Shown here: in pieces, positions 1 to 10,868 of the stretch
Layout: each line of letters begins with the position of its first letter
Numbering within the stretch: the first letter of the stretch is position 1
Origin: Hippophae tibetana
Lineage: Eukaryota > Streptophyta > Magnoliopsida > Rosales > Elaeagnaceae
Reading direction: 5' to 3'
NCBI GenBank assembly: GCA_037013495.1
Contig: CM072801.1
Span: 100,633,816 to 100,697,815, forward strand
DNA: 64,000 nucleotides
The notes under the pieces: model-generated
Databases searched by the model: none
What the model was told of the DNA's origin: nothing
Seen by the model: only the letters and a program-made list of their open reading frames with translations
Position numbers and translations under genes: made by a program

Positions 1-76
1 AGCCTCCCTCCTACATGAAAAAGGTACCCGAATAACTTGTTTTAGAAATCCTTTGTAAAAGGATTGTTACCTAGCA

Positions 77-88
77 AGAAATATTTCT
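77..88. other. 12-bp perfect palindrome AGAAATATTTCT (recurs in most monomers)
   Basis: AGAAATATTTCT equals its own reverse complement. It sits about 75 bases after the anchor and recurs at the same place in most family I units. Many family II units break the symmetry (AGAAATATTCCT, or GGAATATTTCT in the units with CTAGGAAGG). The function is unknown. It could be a dimeric protein site or chance in A/T-rich DNA. Confidence 0.85.
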
Positions 89-229
89 ATGTTGCAAGCG
101 CACAATATTTCCCCTTATCTTTCGTTGCTTCTTACTCTTGGAATGGGTTTGGAATAAGATTATATGGTAGAAAGGAAAAAAAACAATGTCAAATTCATTA
201 CGATACATTCCACCAAAACTAGAATAATT

Positions 230-237
230 TATAAATA
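230..237 (+). promoter_or_regulatory. TATA-like motif TATAAATA (recurs in most monomers; function unproven)
   Basis: TATAAATA fits the eukaryotic TATA-box consensus and occurs in nearly every unit in the context AATTTATAAATATGG (family I) or ATATATAAATATGG (part of family II). An AATAAA lies about 150 bases further on in family I units. Such motifs are expected by chance in A/T-rich DNA, and there is no gene downstream. It could only serve transcription of the satellite itself. Confidence 0.2.
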
Positions 238-415
238 TGGTAAGAAGATTGATGTCATAAACGAATCAAGAATGAGAAGTACGGATCTCTTATTTAAAAA
301 ACTTGATTAAGAAAAATTATGAAGTTTTATTGTTTGGCCTTTTAAGACATAATATATGCCGTTTAAATATTTCATAATAATAAGGAAATAAAATTTGGAG
401 TATTTATTTCCCCTG

Positions 416-435
416 TTTCTATTGTAAAATAGAAA
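416..435. other. Inverted repeat, 8-bp arms with 4-base loop, in most monomers
   Basis: TTTCTATT and AATAGAAA form a perfect dyad around GTAA. It recurs at the same position in nearly all family I units. Family II keeps it in many units (loop GTAA or ATAA). Other family II units carry TTTCTATAGTAAAATAGAAA, which shortens the arms to 7 bp. A few units lose it, for example AATAAAAATG near 34866 and AAAAAACAAATG near 44815. It could form a small cruciform or hairpin; no role can be assigned. Confidence 0.85.
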
Positions 436-1107
436 TGAGAAAATGTTTAATTTTTTTCATATCCACTTATTTTCTTTTCCTTATGTTCTCTCACTATTTT
501 CCTTACTTTTTAAGTCTTGATTCCCAACAAAATCTAATTGATTCGAATTTTGGTGCCTCCCTCCAACATGAAAAAGGTTACCCCAATAACTTGTTTTAGA
601 AATCATTTGTAAAAATTTGATACCGAGCAAGAAATATTTCTATGTTGGAAGCGCAAAATATTTCCCCTTATCTTTCGTTGCTTCTTACTCTTGGAATGGG
701 TTTGGAATAAGATTATATGGTAGAAAAGAAAAAAAACAATGTCAAATTCATTACGGTACATTCCACCCAAACTAGAATAATTTATAAATACGGTAAGAAG
801 ATTGATGTCATAAACGAATCAAGAATGAGAAATACGGATCTCTTATTTAAAAAACTTGATTAAGAAAAATTATGAAGTTTGATTGTTTGGCGTTTTAAGA
901 CGTAACATATTCCGTTTAAATATTTCATAATAATAAGGAAATAAAATTTGGAGTATTTATTTCCCCTGTTTCTATTGTAAAATAGAAATGAGAAAATGTT
1001 TAATTTTTTTTATATCCACTTATTTTCTTTTCCTTATGTTTTCTCACTATTTTCTTTACTTTTTAAGTCTTGATTCCCTGCAAAATCTAATTCATTCGAA
1101 TTTTGGT

Positions 1108-1465
1108 GCCTCCCTCCTACATGAAAAAAGTTACCCCAATAACTTGTTTTAGAAATAATTTGTAAATGGATTGTTACCTAGGAAGAGATATTTCTATGTT
1201 GCAAGGACATAATATTTCCCCTTATCTTTCGTTGCTTCTTACTCTTGGAATAGGTTTGGAATATATATTCCGTTTAAATATTTCATAATAATAAGGAAAT
1301 AAAATTTGGAGTATTTATTTCCCCTGTTTCTATTGTAAAATAGAAATGAGAAAATGTATAATTTTTTTTATATCCACTTATTTTCTTTTCCTTATGTTTT
1401 CTCACTATTTTCTTTCCTTTTTAAGTCTTGATTCCCAGCAAAATCTAATTCATTCATTTTTGGGT
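1108..1465. repeat. Internally deleted monomer, 358 bp
   Basis: This unit runs normally to GGTTTGGAATA near 1263 and then jumps to TATATTCCGTTTAAATATTT, so about 195 bp of the middle are missing. Its first half is more diverged than its neighbours (GAAATAATTTGTAAATGG, TAGGAAGAGATATTT, AAGGACATAATA). It ends with the rare TTCATTTTTGGGTGCC. I see this deletion only once, so unlike the 335-bp form it was not amplified within the window. Confidence 0.92.
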
Positions 1466-2571
1466 GCCTCCCTCCTACATGAAAAAGGTACCCGAATAAC
1501 TTGTTTTAGAAATACTTTGTAAAAGGATTGTTACCTAGCAAGAAATATTTCTATGTTGCAAGCGCACAATATTTCCCCTTATCTTTCGTTGCTTCTTACT
1601 CTTGGAATGGGTTTGGAATAAGATTATATGGTAGAAAGGAAAAAAAACAATGTCAAATTCATTACGGTACATTCCACCAAAACTAGAATAATTTATAAAT
1701 ATGGTAAGAAGATTGATGTCATAAACGAATCAAGAATGAGAAGTACGGATCTCTTATTTAAAAAACTTGATTAAGAAAAATTATGAAGTTTTATTGTTTG
1801 GCCTTTTAAGACATAATATATGCCGTTTAAATATTTCATAATAATAAGGAAATAAAATTTGGAGTATTTATTTCCCCTGTTTCTATTGTAAAATAGAAAT
1901 GAGAAAATGTTTAATTTTTTTCATATCCACTTATTTTCTTTTCCTTATGTTCTCTCACTATTTTCCTTACTTTTTAAGTCTTGATTCCCAACAAAATCTA
2001 ATTGATTCGAATTTTGGTGCCTCCCTCCAACATGAAAAAGGTTACCCCAATAACTTGTTTTAGAAATCATTTGTAAAAATTTGATACCGAGCAAGAAATA
2101 TTTCTATGTTGCAAGCGCACAATATTTCCCCTTATCTTTCGTTGCTTCTTACTCTTGGAATGGGTTTGGAATAAGATTATATGGTAGAAAAGAAAAAAAA
2201 CAATGTCAAATTCATTACGGTACATTCCACCCAAACTAGAATAATTTATAAATACGGTAAGAAGATTGATGTCATAAACGAATCAAGAATGAGAAATACG
2301 GATCTCTTATTTAAAAAACATGATTAAGAAAAATTATGAAGTTTGATTGTTTGGCGTTTTAAGACGTAACATATTCCGTTTAAATATTTCATAATAATAA
2401 GCAAATAAAATTTGGAGTATTTATTTCCCCTGTTTCTATTGTAAAATAGAAATGAGAAAATGTTTAATTTTTTTTATATCCACTTATTTTCTTTTCCTTA
2501 TGTTTTCTCACTATTTTCTTTACTTTTTAAGTCTTGATTCCCTGCAAAATCTAATTCATTCGAATTTTGGT

Positions 2572-4228
2572 GCCTCCCTCCTACATGAAAAAGTTACCCC
2601 AATAACTTGTTTTAGAAATCGTTTGTAAAAGGATTGTTACCTAGCAAGAAATATTTCTATGTTGCAAGCGCACAATATTTCCCCTTATCTTTCGTTGCTT
2701 CTTACTCTTGGAATGGGTTTGGAATAAGATTATAAGGTAGAAAGGAAAAAAAACAATGTTGAATTCATTACGGTACATTCCACCAAAACTAGAATAATTT
2801 ATAAATATGGTAAGAAGATTGATGTCATAAACGAATCAAGAATGAGAAGTACGGATCTCTTATTTAAAAAACTTAATTAAGAAAAATTATGAAGTTTTAT
2901 TGTTTTGCGTTTTAAGACGTAATATATTCTGTTTAAATATTTCATAATAATAAGGAAATAAAATTTGTAGTATTTATGTCCCCTGTTTCTATTGTAAAAT
3001 AGAAATGAGAAAATGTTTAGTTTTTTTCATATCCACTTATTTTTTTTCCTTATGTTTTCTCAATATTTTCATTACTTTTTAAGTTATGATTCCCAACAAA
3101 ATCTAATTCAATCGAATTTTGGTGCCTCCCTCCTCCATGAAAAAGGTTACCCCAATAACTTGTTTTAGAAATCATTTGTAAAAGGATTGTTACCGAGCAA
3201 GAAATATTTCTATGTTGCAAGCGCACAATATTTCCCCTTATCTTTTGTCGCTTCTTACTATTGGAAAGGGTTTGCAATAATATTATAAGGTAGAAAGGAA
3301 AAAAACAATGTTAAATTCATTACGGTACATTCCACCAAAACTAGAATAATTTATAAATATGGTAAGAAGATTGATGTCATAAGCGAATCAAGAATGAGAA
3401 GTACGGATCTCTTATTTAAAAAACTTGATTAAGAAAAATTATGAAGTTTTATTGTTTGGCGTGTTAAGCCGTAATATATTCCGTTTAAATATTTCATAAT
3501 AATAAGGAAATAAAATAAGGAGTATTTATTTCCCCTCTTTCAATGTAAAATAGAAATAAGAAAATGTTTAATTTTTTTTATATCCACTTATTTTCTTTTC
3601 CTTATATTTTCTGACTATTTTCTTTACTTTTTAAGTCTTGATTCCCAGCAAAATCTAATTCATTCGAATTTTGGTTCCTCCCTCCTACATGAAAAAGGTT
3701 ACCCCAATAACTTGTTTTAGAAATCATTTGTAAAAGGATTGTTACCTAGCAAGAAATATTTCTATGTTGCAAGCGCACAATATTTCCCCTTATCTTTCGT
3801 TGCTTTTTACGCTTGGAATGGGTTTGTATTAATATTATAAGGTAGAAAGGAAAAAAACAATGTTAAATTCATTACGGTACATTCCACCAAAACTAGAATA
3901 ATTTATAAATATGATAAGAAGATTGATGTCATAAACGAATCAAGAATGAGAAGTACGGATCTCTTATTTAAAAAACTTCATTAAGAAAAATTATGAAGTT
4001 TGATTGTTTGGCATTTTAAGACGTAATATATTCCGTTTAAATATTTCATATTAATAAGGAAATAAAATTTGGAGTATTTATTTCCCCTGTTTCTATTGTA
4101 AAATAGAAATGAGAAAATGTTTAATTTTTTTCATATCCACTTATTTTCTTTTCCTTATGTTCTCTCACTATTTTCCTTACTTTTTAAGTCTTGATTCCCA
4201 TCAAAATCTAATTCATTCGAATTTTGGT
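2572..4228. repeat. Three full-length family I units without clear higher-order order
   Basis: Units at 2572, 3124 and 3676 are 552-553 bp and individually distinct. The one at 3124 has CCTCCTCCATG and a GGAAAGGGTTTGCAATAATATTATAAGG variant region. The one at 3676 has TTCCTCCCTCC at the anchor and TTTTTACGCTTGG. The CCTCCTCCATG form recurs at 18615, about 15.5 kb away, which suggests an old shared ancestor. Confidence 0.75.
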
Positions 4229-5336
4229 GCCTCCCTCTAACATGAAAAAGGTTACCCCAATAACTTGTTTTAGAAATCATTTGTAAAAATTTGATACCGA
4301 GCAAGAAATATTTCTATGTTGCAAGCGCACAATATTTCCCCTTATCTTTCGTTGCTTCTTACTCTTGGAATTGGTTTGGAATAAGATTATAAGGTAGAAA
4401 GGAAAAAAAACAATGTTGAATTCATTACGGTACATTCCACAAAAACTAGAATAATTTATAAATATGGTAAGAAGATTGATGTCATAAACGAATCAAGAAT
4501 GAGAAGTACGGATCTCTTATTTCAAAAACTTGATTAAGAAAAAATATGAAGTTTGATTGTTTGGCGTTTTAAGACGTAACATATTCCGTGTAAATATTTC
4601 ATAATAATAAGGAAATAAAATTTGGAGTATTTATTTCCCTTGTTTCTATTGTAAAATAGAAATGAGAAAATGTTTAATTTTTTTTTTATATCCACTTATT
4701 TTCTTTTCCTTATGTTCTCTCACTATTTTCCTTACTTTTTAAGTCTTGATTCCCATCAAAATCTAATTCATTCGAATTTTGGTGCCTCCCTCTAACATGA
4801 AAAAGGTTACCCCAATAACTTGTTTTAGAAATCATTTGTAAAAATTTGATACCGAGCAAGAAATATTTCTATGTTGCAAGCGCACAATATTTCCCCTTAT
4901 CTTTCGTTGCTTCTTACTCTTGGAATTGGTTTGGAATAAGATTATAAGGTAGAAAGGAAAAAAAACAATGTTGAATTCATTACGGTACATTCCACAAAAA
5001 CTAGAATAATTTATAAATATGGTAAGAAGATTGATGTCATAAACGAATCAAGAATGAGAAGTACGGATCTCTTATTTCAAAAACTTGATTAAGAAAAAAT
5101 ATGAAGTTTGATTGTTTGGCGTTTTAAGACGTAACATATTCCGTGTAAATATTTCATAATAATAAGGAAATAAAATTTGGAGTATTTATTTCCCCTGTTT
5201 CTATTGTAAAATAGAAATGAGAAAATGTTTAATTTTTTTTATATCCATTTATTTTCTTTTCCTTATGTTTTCTCACTATTTTCTTTACTTTTTAAGTCTT
5301 GATTCCCAGCAAAATCTAATTCATTTGAATTTTGGT
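4229..5336. repeat. Tandem duplication of a single monomer (555-bp step)
   Basis: Units 4229-4783 and 4784-5336 share a set of private variants over most of their length: CCCTCTAACATG, CTTGGAATTGG, TTCCACAAAAACTAG, TTATTTCAAAAACTTG and CCGTGTAAATATTT. The same variant set returns at 7549-8102, so three copies of this sub-variant lie within 4 kb. This is the smallest-scale duplication in the window and indicates unequal exchange by one unit. Confidence 0.85.
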
Positions 5337-7440
5337 GCCTCCCTCCTACATGAAAAAGTTACCCCAATAACTTGTTTTAGAAATCGTTTGTAAAAGGATT
5401 GTTACCTAGCAAGAAATATTTCTATGTTGCAAGCGCACAATATTTCCCCTTATCTTTCGTTGCTTCTTACTCTTGGAATGGGTTTGGAATAAGATTATAA
5501 GGTAGAAAGGAAAAAAAACAATGTTGAATTCATTACGGTACATTCCACCAAAACTAGAATAATTTATAAATATGGTAAGAAGATTGATGTCATAAACGAA
5601 TCAAGAATGAGAAGTACGGATCTCTTATTTAAAAAACTTAATTAAGAAAAATTATGAAGTTTTATTGTTTTGCGTTTTAAGACGTAATATATTCTGTTTA
5701 AATATTTCATAATAATAAGGAAATAAAATTTGGAGTATTTATTTCCCCTGTTTCTATTGTAAAATAGAAATGAGAAAATGTTTAGTTTTTTTCATATCCA
5801 CTTATTTTCTTTTCCTTATGTTCTCTCACTATTTTCCTTACTTTTTATGTCTTGATTCCCAGCAAAATCTAATTCATTCGAATGTTGGTGCCTCCCTCCA
5901 ACATGAAAAAGGTTACCCCAATAACTTGTTTTAGAAATCATTTGTAAAAATTTGATACCGAGGAAGAAATATTTCTATGTTGCAAGCGCACAATATTTCC
6001 CCTTATCTTTCGTTGCTTCTTACTCTTGGAATGGGTTTGGAATAAGATTATATGGTAGAAAGGAAAAAAACAATGTCAAATTCATTACGGTACATTCCAC
6101 CAAAACTAGAATAATTTATAAATATGGTAAGAACATTGATGTCATAAACAAATCAAGAATGAGAAGTACGGATCTCTTATTTAAAAAACTTGATTAAGAA
6201 AAATTATGAAGTTTGATTGTTTGGCGTTTTAAGACGTAATATATTCCGTTTAAATTTTTCATAATAATAAGGAAATAAAATTTGGAGTATTTATTTCCCC
6301 TGTTTCTATTGTAAAATAGAAATGAGAAAATGTTTAATTTTTTTTATATCCACTTATTTTCTTTTCCTTATGTTTTCTCACTATTTTCTTTACTTTTTAA
6401 GTCTTGATTCCCAGCAAAATCTAATTCATTCGAATTTTGGTGCCTCCCTCCTACATGAAGAAGTTACCCCAATAACTTGTTTTAGAAATCGTTTGTAAAA
6501 GGATTGTTACCTAGCAAGAAATATTTCTATGTTGCAAGGGCACAATATTTCCCCTTATCTTTCGTTGCTTCTTACTCTTGGAATGGGTTTGGAATAAGAT
6601 TATAAGGTAGAAAGGAAAAAAAACAATGTTGAATTCATTACGGTACATTCCACCAAAACTAGAATAATTTATAAATATGGTAAGAAGATTGATGTCATAA
6701 ATGAATCAAGAATGAGAAGTACGGATCTCTTATTTAAAAAACATAATTAAGAAAAAATATGAAGTTTGATTGTTTGGCGTTTTAAGACGTAACATATTCC
6801 GTTTAAATATTTCATAATAATAAGGAAATAAAATTTGGAGTATTTATTTCCCCTGTTTCTATTGTAAAATAGAAATGAGAAAATGTTTAATTTTTTTTTA
6901 TATCCACTTATTTTCTTTTCCTTATGTTTTCTCACTATTTTCTTTACTTTTTAAGTCTTGATTCCCAGCAAAATCTAATTCATTCGAATTTTGGTGCCTC
7001 CCTCCTACATGAAAAAGTTACCCCAATAACTTGTTTTAGAAATCGTTTGTAAAAGGATTGTTACCTAGCAAGAAATATTTCTATGTTGCAAGGGCACAAT
7101 ATTTCCCCTTATCTTTCGTTGCTTCTTACTCTTGGAATGGGTTTGGAATAAGATTATAAGGTAGAAAGGAAAAAAAACAATGTTGAATTCATTACGGTAC
7201 ATTCCACCAAAACTAGAATAATTTATAAATATGGTAAGAAGATTGATGTCATAAATGAATCAAGAATGAGAAGTACGGATCTCTTATTTAAAAAACATAA
7301 TTAAGAAAAAATATGAAGTTTGATTGTTTGGCGTTTTAAGACGTAACATATTCCGTTTAAATATTTCATAATAATAAGGAAATAAAATTTGGAGTATTTA
7401 TTTCCCCTGTTTCTATTGTAAAATAGAAATGAGAAAATGT
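5270..7440. repeat. Left copy of a ~2.2-kb duplication (offset 3,320 bp, six units)
   Basis: Units at 5337, 5890, 6442 and 6996 match those at 8657, 9210, 9762 and 10316 at a constant offset of 3,320 bp. Shared private marks include TTTTTATGTCTTGATTCC before 5890, AAGAACATTGATGTC with AAACAAATCAAG in unit 5890, GAAGAAGTTACC in unit 6442, and AAATGAATCAAG with ACATAATTAAG in units 6442 and 6996. The match fades near 7440, where this copy has TTTTTTTCATATCC and the other has TTTTTTTTATATCC. Edges are approximate. Confidence 0.82.
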
Positions 7441-7548
7441 TTAATTTTTTTCATATCCACTTATTTTCTTTTCCTTATGTTCTCTCACTATTTTCCTTAC
7501 TTTTTAAGTCTTGATTCCCATCAAAATCTAATTCATTCGAATTTTGGT

Positions 7549-8656
7549 GCCTCCCTCTAACATGAAAAAGGTTACCCCAATAACTTGTTTTAGAAATCAT
7601 TTGTAAAAATTTGATACCGAGCAAGAAATATTTCTATGTTGCAAGCGCACAATATTTCCCCTTATCTTTCGTTGGTTCTTACTCTTGGAATTGGTTTGGA
7701 ATAAGATTATAAGGTAGAAAGGAAAAAAAACAATGTTGAATTCATTACGGTACATTCCACAAAAACTAGAATAATTTATAAATATGGTAAGAAGATTGAT
7801 GTCATAAACGAATCAAGAATGAGAAGTACGGATCTCTTATTTCAAAAACTTGATTAAGAAAAAATATGAAGTTTGATTGTTTGGCGTTTTAAGACGTAAC
7901 ATATTCCGTGTAAATATTTCATAATAATAAGGAAATAAAATTTGGAGTATTTATTTCCCCTGTTTCTATTGTAAAATAGAAATGAGAAAATGTTTAATTT
8001 TTTTTTATATCCATTTATTTTCTTTTCCTTATGTTTTCTCACTATTTTCTTTCCTTTTTAAGTCTTGATTCCCAGCAAAATCTAATTCATTCATTTTTGG
8101 GTGCCTCCCTCCTACATGAAAAAGGTACCCGAATAACTTGTTTTAGAAATCATTTGTAAAAGGATTGTTACCTAGCAAGAAATATTTCTATGTTGCAAGG
8201 GCACAATATTTCCCCTTATCTTTCGTTGCTTCTTACTCTTGGAATGGGTTTGGAATAAGATTATAAGGTAGAAAGGAATAAAAACAATGTTGAATTCATT
8301 ACGGTACATTCCACCAAAACTAGAATAATTTATAAATATGGTAAGAAGATTGATGTCATAAACGAATCAAGAATGAGAAGTATGGATCTCTTATTTAAAA
8401 AACTTAATTAAGAAAAATTATGAAGTTTTATTGTTTTGCGTTTTAAGACGTAATATATTCCGTTTAAATATTTCATAATAATAAGGAAATAAAATTTGGA
8501 GTATTTATTTCCCCTGTTTCTATTGTAAAATAGAAATGAGAAAATGTTTAGTTTTTTTTTATATCCACTTATTTTCTTTTCCTTATGTTTTCTCACTATT
8601 TTCTTTACTTTTTAAGTCTTGATTCCCAGCAAAATCTAATTCATTTGAATTTTGGT
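7549..8656. repeat. Two units bridging the duplicated blocks; second one patchwork
   Basis: The unit at 7549 belongs to the CTCTAACATG variant also seen at 4229 and 4784. The unit at 8103 opens with the rare TTTTTGGGTGCC and GGTACCCGAATAAC seen at 1466. It then continues with AAGGGCACAATA, GGAATAAAAACAATG and GTATGGATCTC, which match the unit at 10869. Unit 8103 is thus a mosaic of two lineages. Confidence 0.78.
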
Positions 8657-10760
8657 GCCTCCCTCCTACATGAAAAAGTTACCCCAATAACTTGTTTTAG
8701 AAATCGTTTTTAAAAGGATTGTTACCTAGCAAGAAATATTTCTATGTTGCAAGCGCACAATATTTCCCCTTATCTTTCGTTGCTTCTTACTCTTGGAATG
8801 GGTTTGGAATAAGACTATAAGGTAGAAAGGAAAAAAAACAATGTTGAATTCATTACGGTACATTCCACCAAAACTAGAATAATTTATAAATATGGTAAGA
8901 AGATTGATGTCATAAACGAATCAAGAATGAGAAGTACGGATCTCTTATTTAAAAAACTTAATTAAGAAAAATTATGAAGTTTTATTGTTTTGCGTTTTAA
9001 GACGTAATATATTCTGTTTAAATATTTCATAATAATAAGGAAATAAAATTTGGAGTATTTATTTCCCCTGTTTCTATTGTAAAATAGAAATGAGAAAATG
9101 TTTAGTTTTTTTCATATCCACTTATTTTCTTTTCCTTATGTTCTCTCACTATTTTCCTTACTTTTTATGTCTTGATTCCCAGCAAAATCTAATTCATTCG
9201 AATGTTGGTGCCTCCCTCCAACATGAAAAAGGTTACCCCAATAACTTGTTTTAGAAATCATTTGTAAAAATTTGATACCGAGGAAGAAATATTTCTATGT
9301 TGCAAGCGCACAATATTTCCCCTTATCTTTCGTTGCTTCTTACTCTTGGAATGGGTTTGGAATAAGATTATATGGTAGAAAGGAAAAAAACAATGTCAAA
9401 TTCATTACGGTACATTCCACCAAAACTAGAATAATTTATAAATATGGTAAGAACATTGATGTCATAAACAAATCAAGAATGAGAAGTACGGATCTCTTAT
9501 TTAAAAAACTTGATTAAGAAAAATTATGAAGTTTGATTGTTTGGCGTTTTAAGACGTAATATATTCCGTTTAAATTTTTCATAATAATAAGGAAATAAAA
9601 TTTGGAGTATTTATTTCCCCTGTTTCTATTGTAAAATAGAAATGAGAAAATGTTTAATTTTTTTTATATCCACTTATTTTCTTTTCCTTATGTTTTCCCA
9701 CTATTTTCTTTACTTTTTAAGTCTTGATTCCCACCAAAATCTAATTCATTCGAATTTTGGTGCCTCCCTCCTACATGAAGAAGTTACCCCAATAACTTGT
9801 TTTAGAAATCGTTTGTAAAAGGATTGTTACCTAGCAAGAAATATTTCTATGTTGCAAGGGCACAATATTTCCCCTTATCTTTCGTTGCTTCTTACTCTTG
9901 GAATGGGTTTGGAATAAGATTATAAGGTAGAAAGGAAAAAAAACAATGTTGAATTCATTACGGTACATTCCACCAAAACTAGAATAATTTATAAATATGG
10001 TAAGAAGATTGATGTCATAAATGAATCAAGAATGAGAAGTACGGATCTCTTATTTAAAAAACATAATTAAGAAAAAATATGAAGTTTGATTGTTTGGCGT
10101 TTTAAGACGTAACATATTCCGTTTAAATATTTCATAATAATAAGGAAATAAAATTTGGAGTATTTATTTCCCCTGTTTCTATTGTAAAATAGAAATGAGA
10201 AAATGTTTAATTTTTTTTTATATCCACTTATTTTCTTTTCCTTATATTTTCTCACTATTTTCTTTACTTTTTAAGTCTTGATTCCGAGCAAAATCTAATT
10301 CATTTGAATTTTGGTGCCTCCCTCCTACATGAAAAAGTTACCCCAATAACTTGTTTTAGAAATCATTTGTAAAAGGATTGTTACCTAGCAAGAAATATTT
10401 CTATGTTGCAAGGGCACAATATTTCCCCTTATCTTTCGTTGCTTCTTACTCTTGGAATGGGTTTGGAATAAGATTATAAGGTAGAAAGGAAAAAAAACAA
10501 TGTTGAATTCATTACGGTACATTCCACCAAAACTAGAATAATTTATAAATATGGTAAGAAGATTGATGTCATAAATGAATCAAGAATGAGAAGTACGGAT
10601 CTCTTATTTAAAAAACATAATTAAGAAAAAATATGAAGTTTGATTGTTTGGCGTTTTAAGACGTAACATATTCCGTTTAAATATTTCATAATAATAAGGA
10701 AATAAAATTTGGAGTATTTATTTCCCCTGTTTCTATTGTAAAATAGAAATGAGAAAATGT
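8590..10760. repeat. Right copy of the ~2.2-kb duplication (offset 3,320 bp)
   Basis: Partner of about 5270-7440. The unit at 9210 is almost identical to that at 5890; the 246-base stretch 9272-9517 matches 5952-6197 exactly. Units 9762 and 10316 match 6442 and 6996 apart from scattered changes such as CCACCAAAATC for CCAGCAAAATC and TTATATTTTC for TTATGTTTTC. The block overlaps a second duplication of different offset that links 8103-9209 with 10869-11975. Confidence 0.82.
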
Positions 10761-10868
10761 TTAATTTTTTTTTATATCCACTTATTTTCTTTTCCTTATA
10801 TTTTCTCACTTTTTTCTTTACTTTTTAAGTCTTGATTCCCAGCAAAATCTAATTCATTTGAATTTGGT

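Larger units (their letters stand above)
2..554. repeat. Exemplar family I monomer (unit 1) with internal landmarks
   Basis: A full 553-bp unit, used here to place landmarks. From left to right it holds: the C-rich anchor GCCTCCCTCC (2-11); a 12-bp perfect palindrome (77-88); a run of eight A (176-183); TATAAATA (230-237); the marker GTACGGATCTC followed by TTATTTAAAAAACTTGATTA (from about 280); AATAAA (387-392); an 8-bp inverted repeat with a 4-base loop (416-435); and a strongly pyrimidine-rich stretch (451-511) beginning with seven T. The next unit starts at 555. No internal subrepeats are obvious, so the 553-bp unit looks like the basic monomer. Its length is close to three nucleosome repeats of about 184 bp, which is an inference from length only. 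Confidence 0.9.
1..2571. repeat. 1,464-bp tandem duplication of a three-unit block
   Basis: Units at 2 and 555 correspond to units at 1466 and 2019 with only a handful of substitutions over about 1.1 kb. Both first units carry the rare form GGTACCCGAATAAC in place of the usual GGTTACCCCAATAAC. Examples of differences are GTTGGAAGCGCAAAATA versus GTTGCAAGCGCACAATA, and CTTGATTAAG versus CATGATTAAG. The third unit of the left copy (1108) is internally deleted and more diverged, while its partner at 2572 is full length. The left edge of the duplication lies outside the window. Confidence 0.85.

Noticed and set aside
110-155. Split resemblance to the CENP-B box (TTTCGTTG, then GGAATGGG)
   Set aside because: The mammalian box YTTCGTTGGAARCGGGA is contiguous. 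Here the two halves are about 12 bases apart and the second half is altered, so the protein would not be expected to bind. Probably coincidence.
5952-6197. 81-85-aa open frames on the plus strand (5952, 9272, 13701, 16465, 17571, 45559, 51066, 52702, 57107)
   Set aside because: They begin at TTG, not ATG, occur in few units and overlap the minus-strand frames. Units between them are broken in the same frame. No codon-level conservation is apparent.
6747-6935. 62-aa open frame on the minus strand, seen also at 7854, 8408, 10067, 10621, 11174, 12835, 15601 and 16707
   Set aside because: It lies inside the satellite unit, starts at GTG, is open in only a minority of units because A/T-run length changes break it, and is low-complexity (Lys/Phe/Tyr-rich). 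Repetition reflects the tandem array, not coding constraint.
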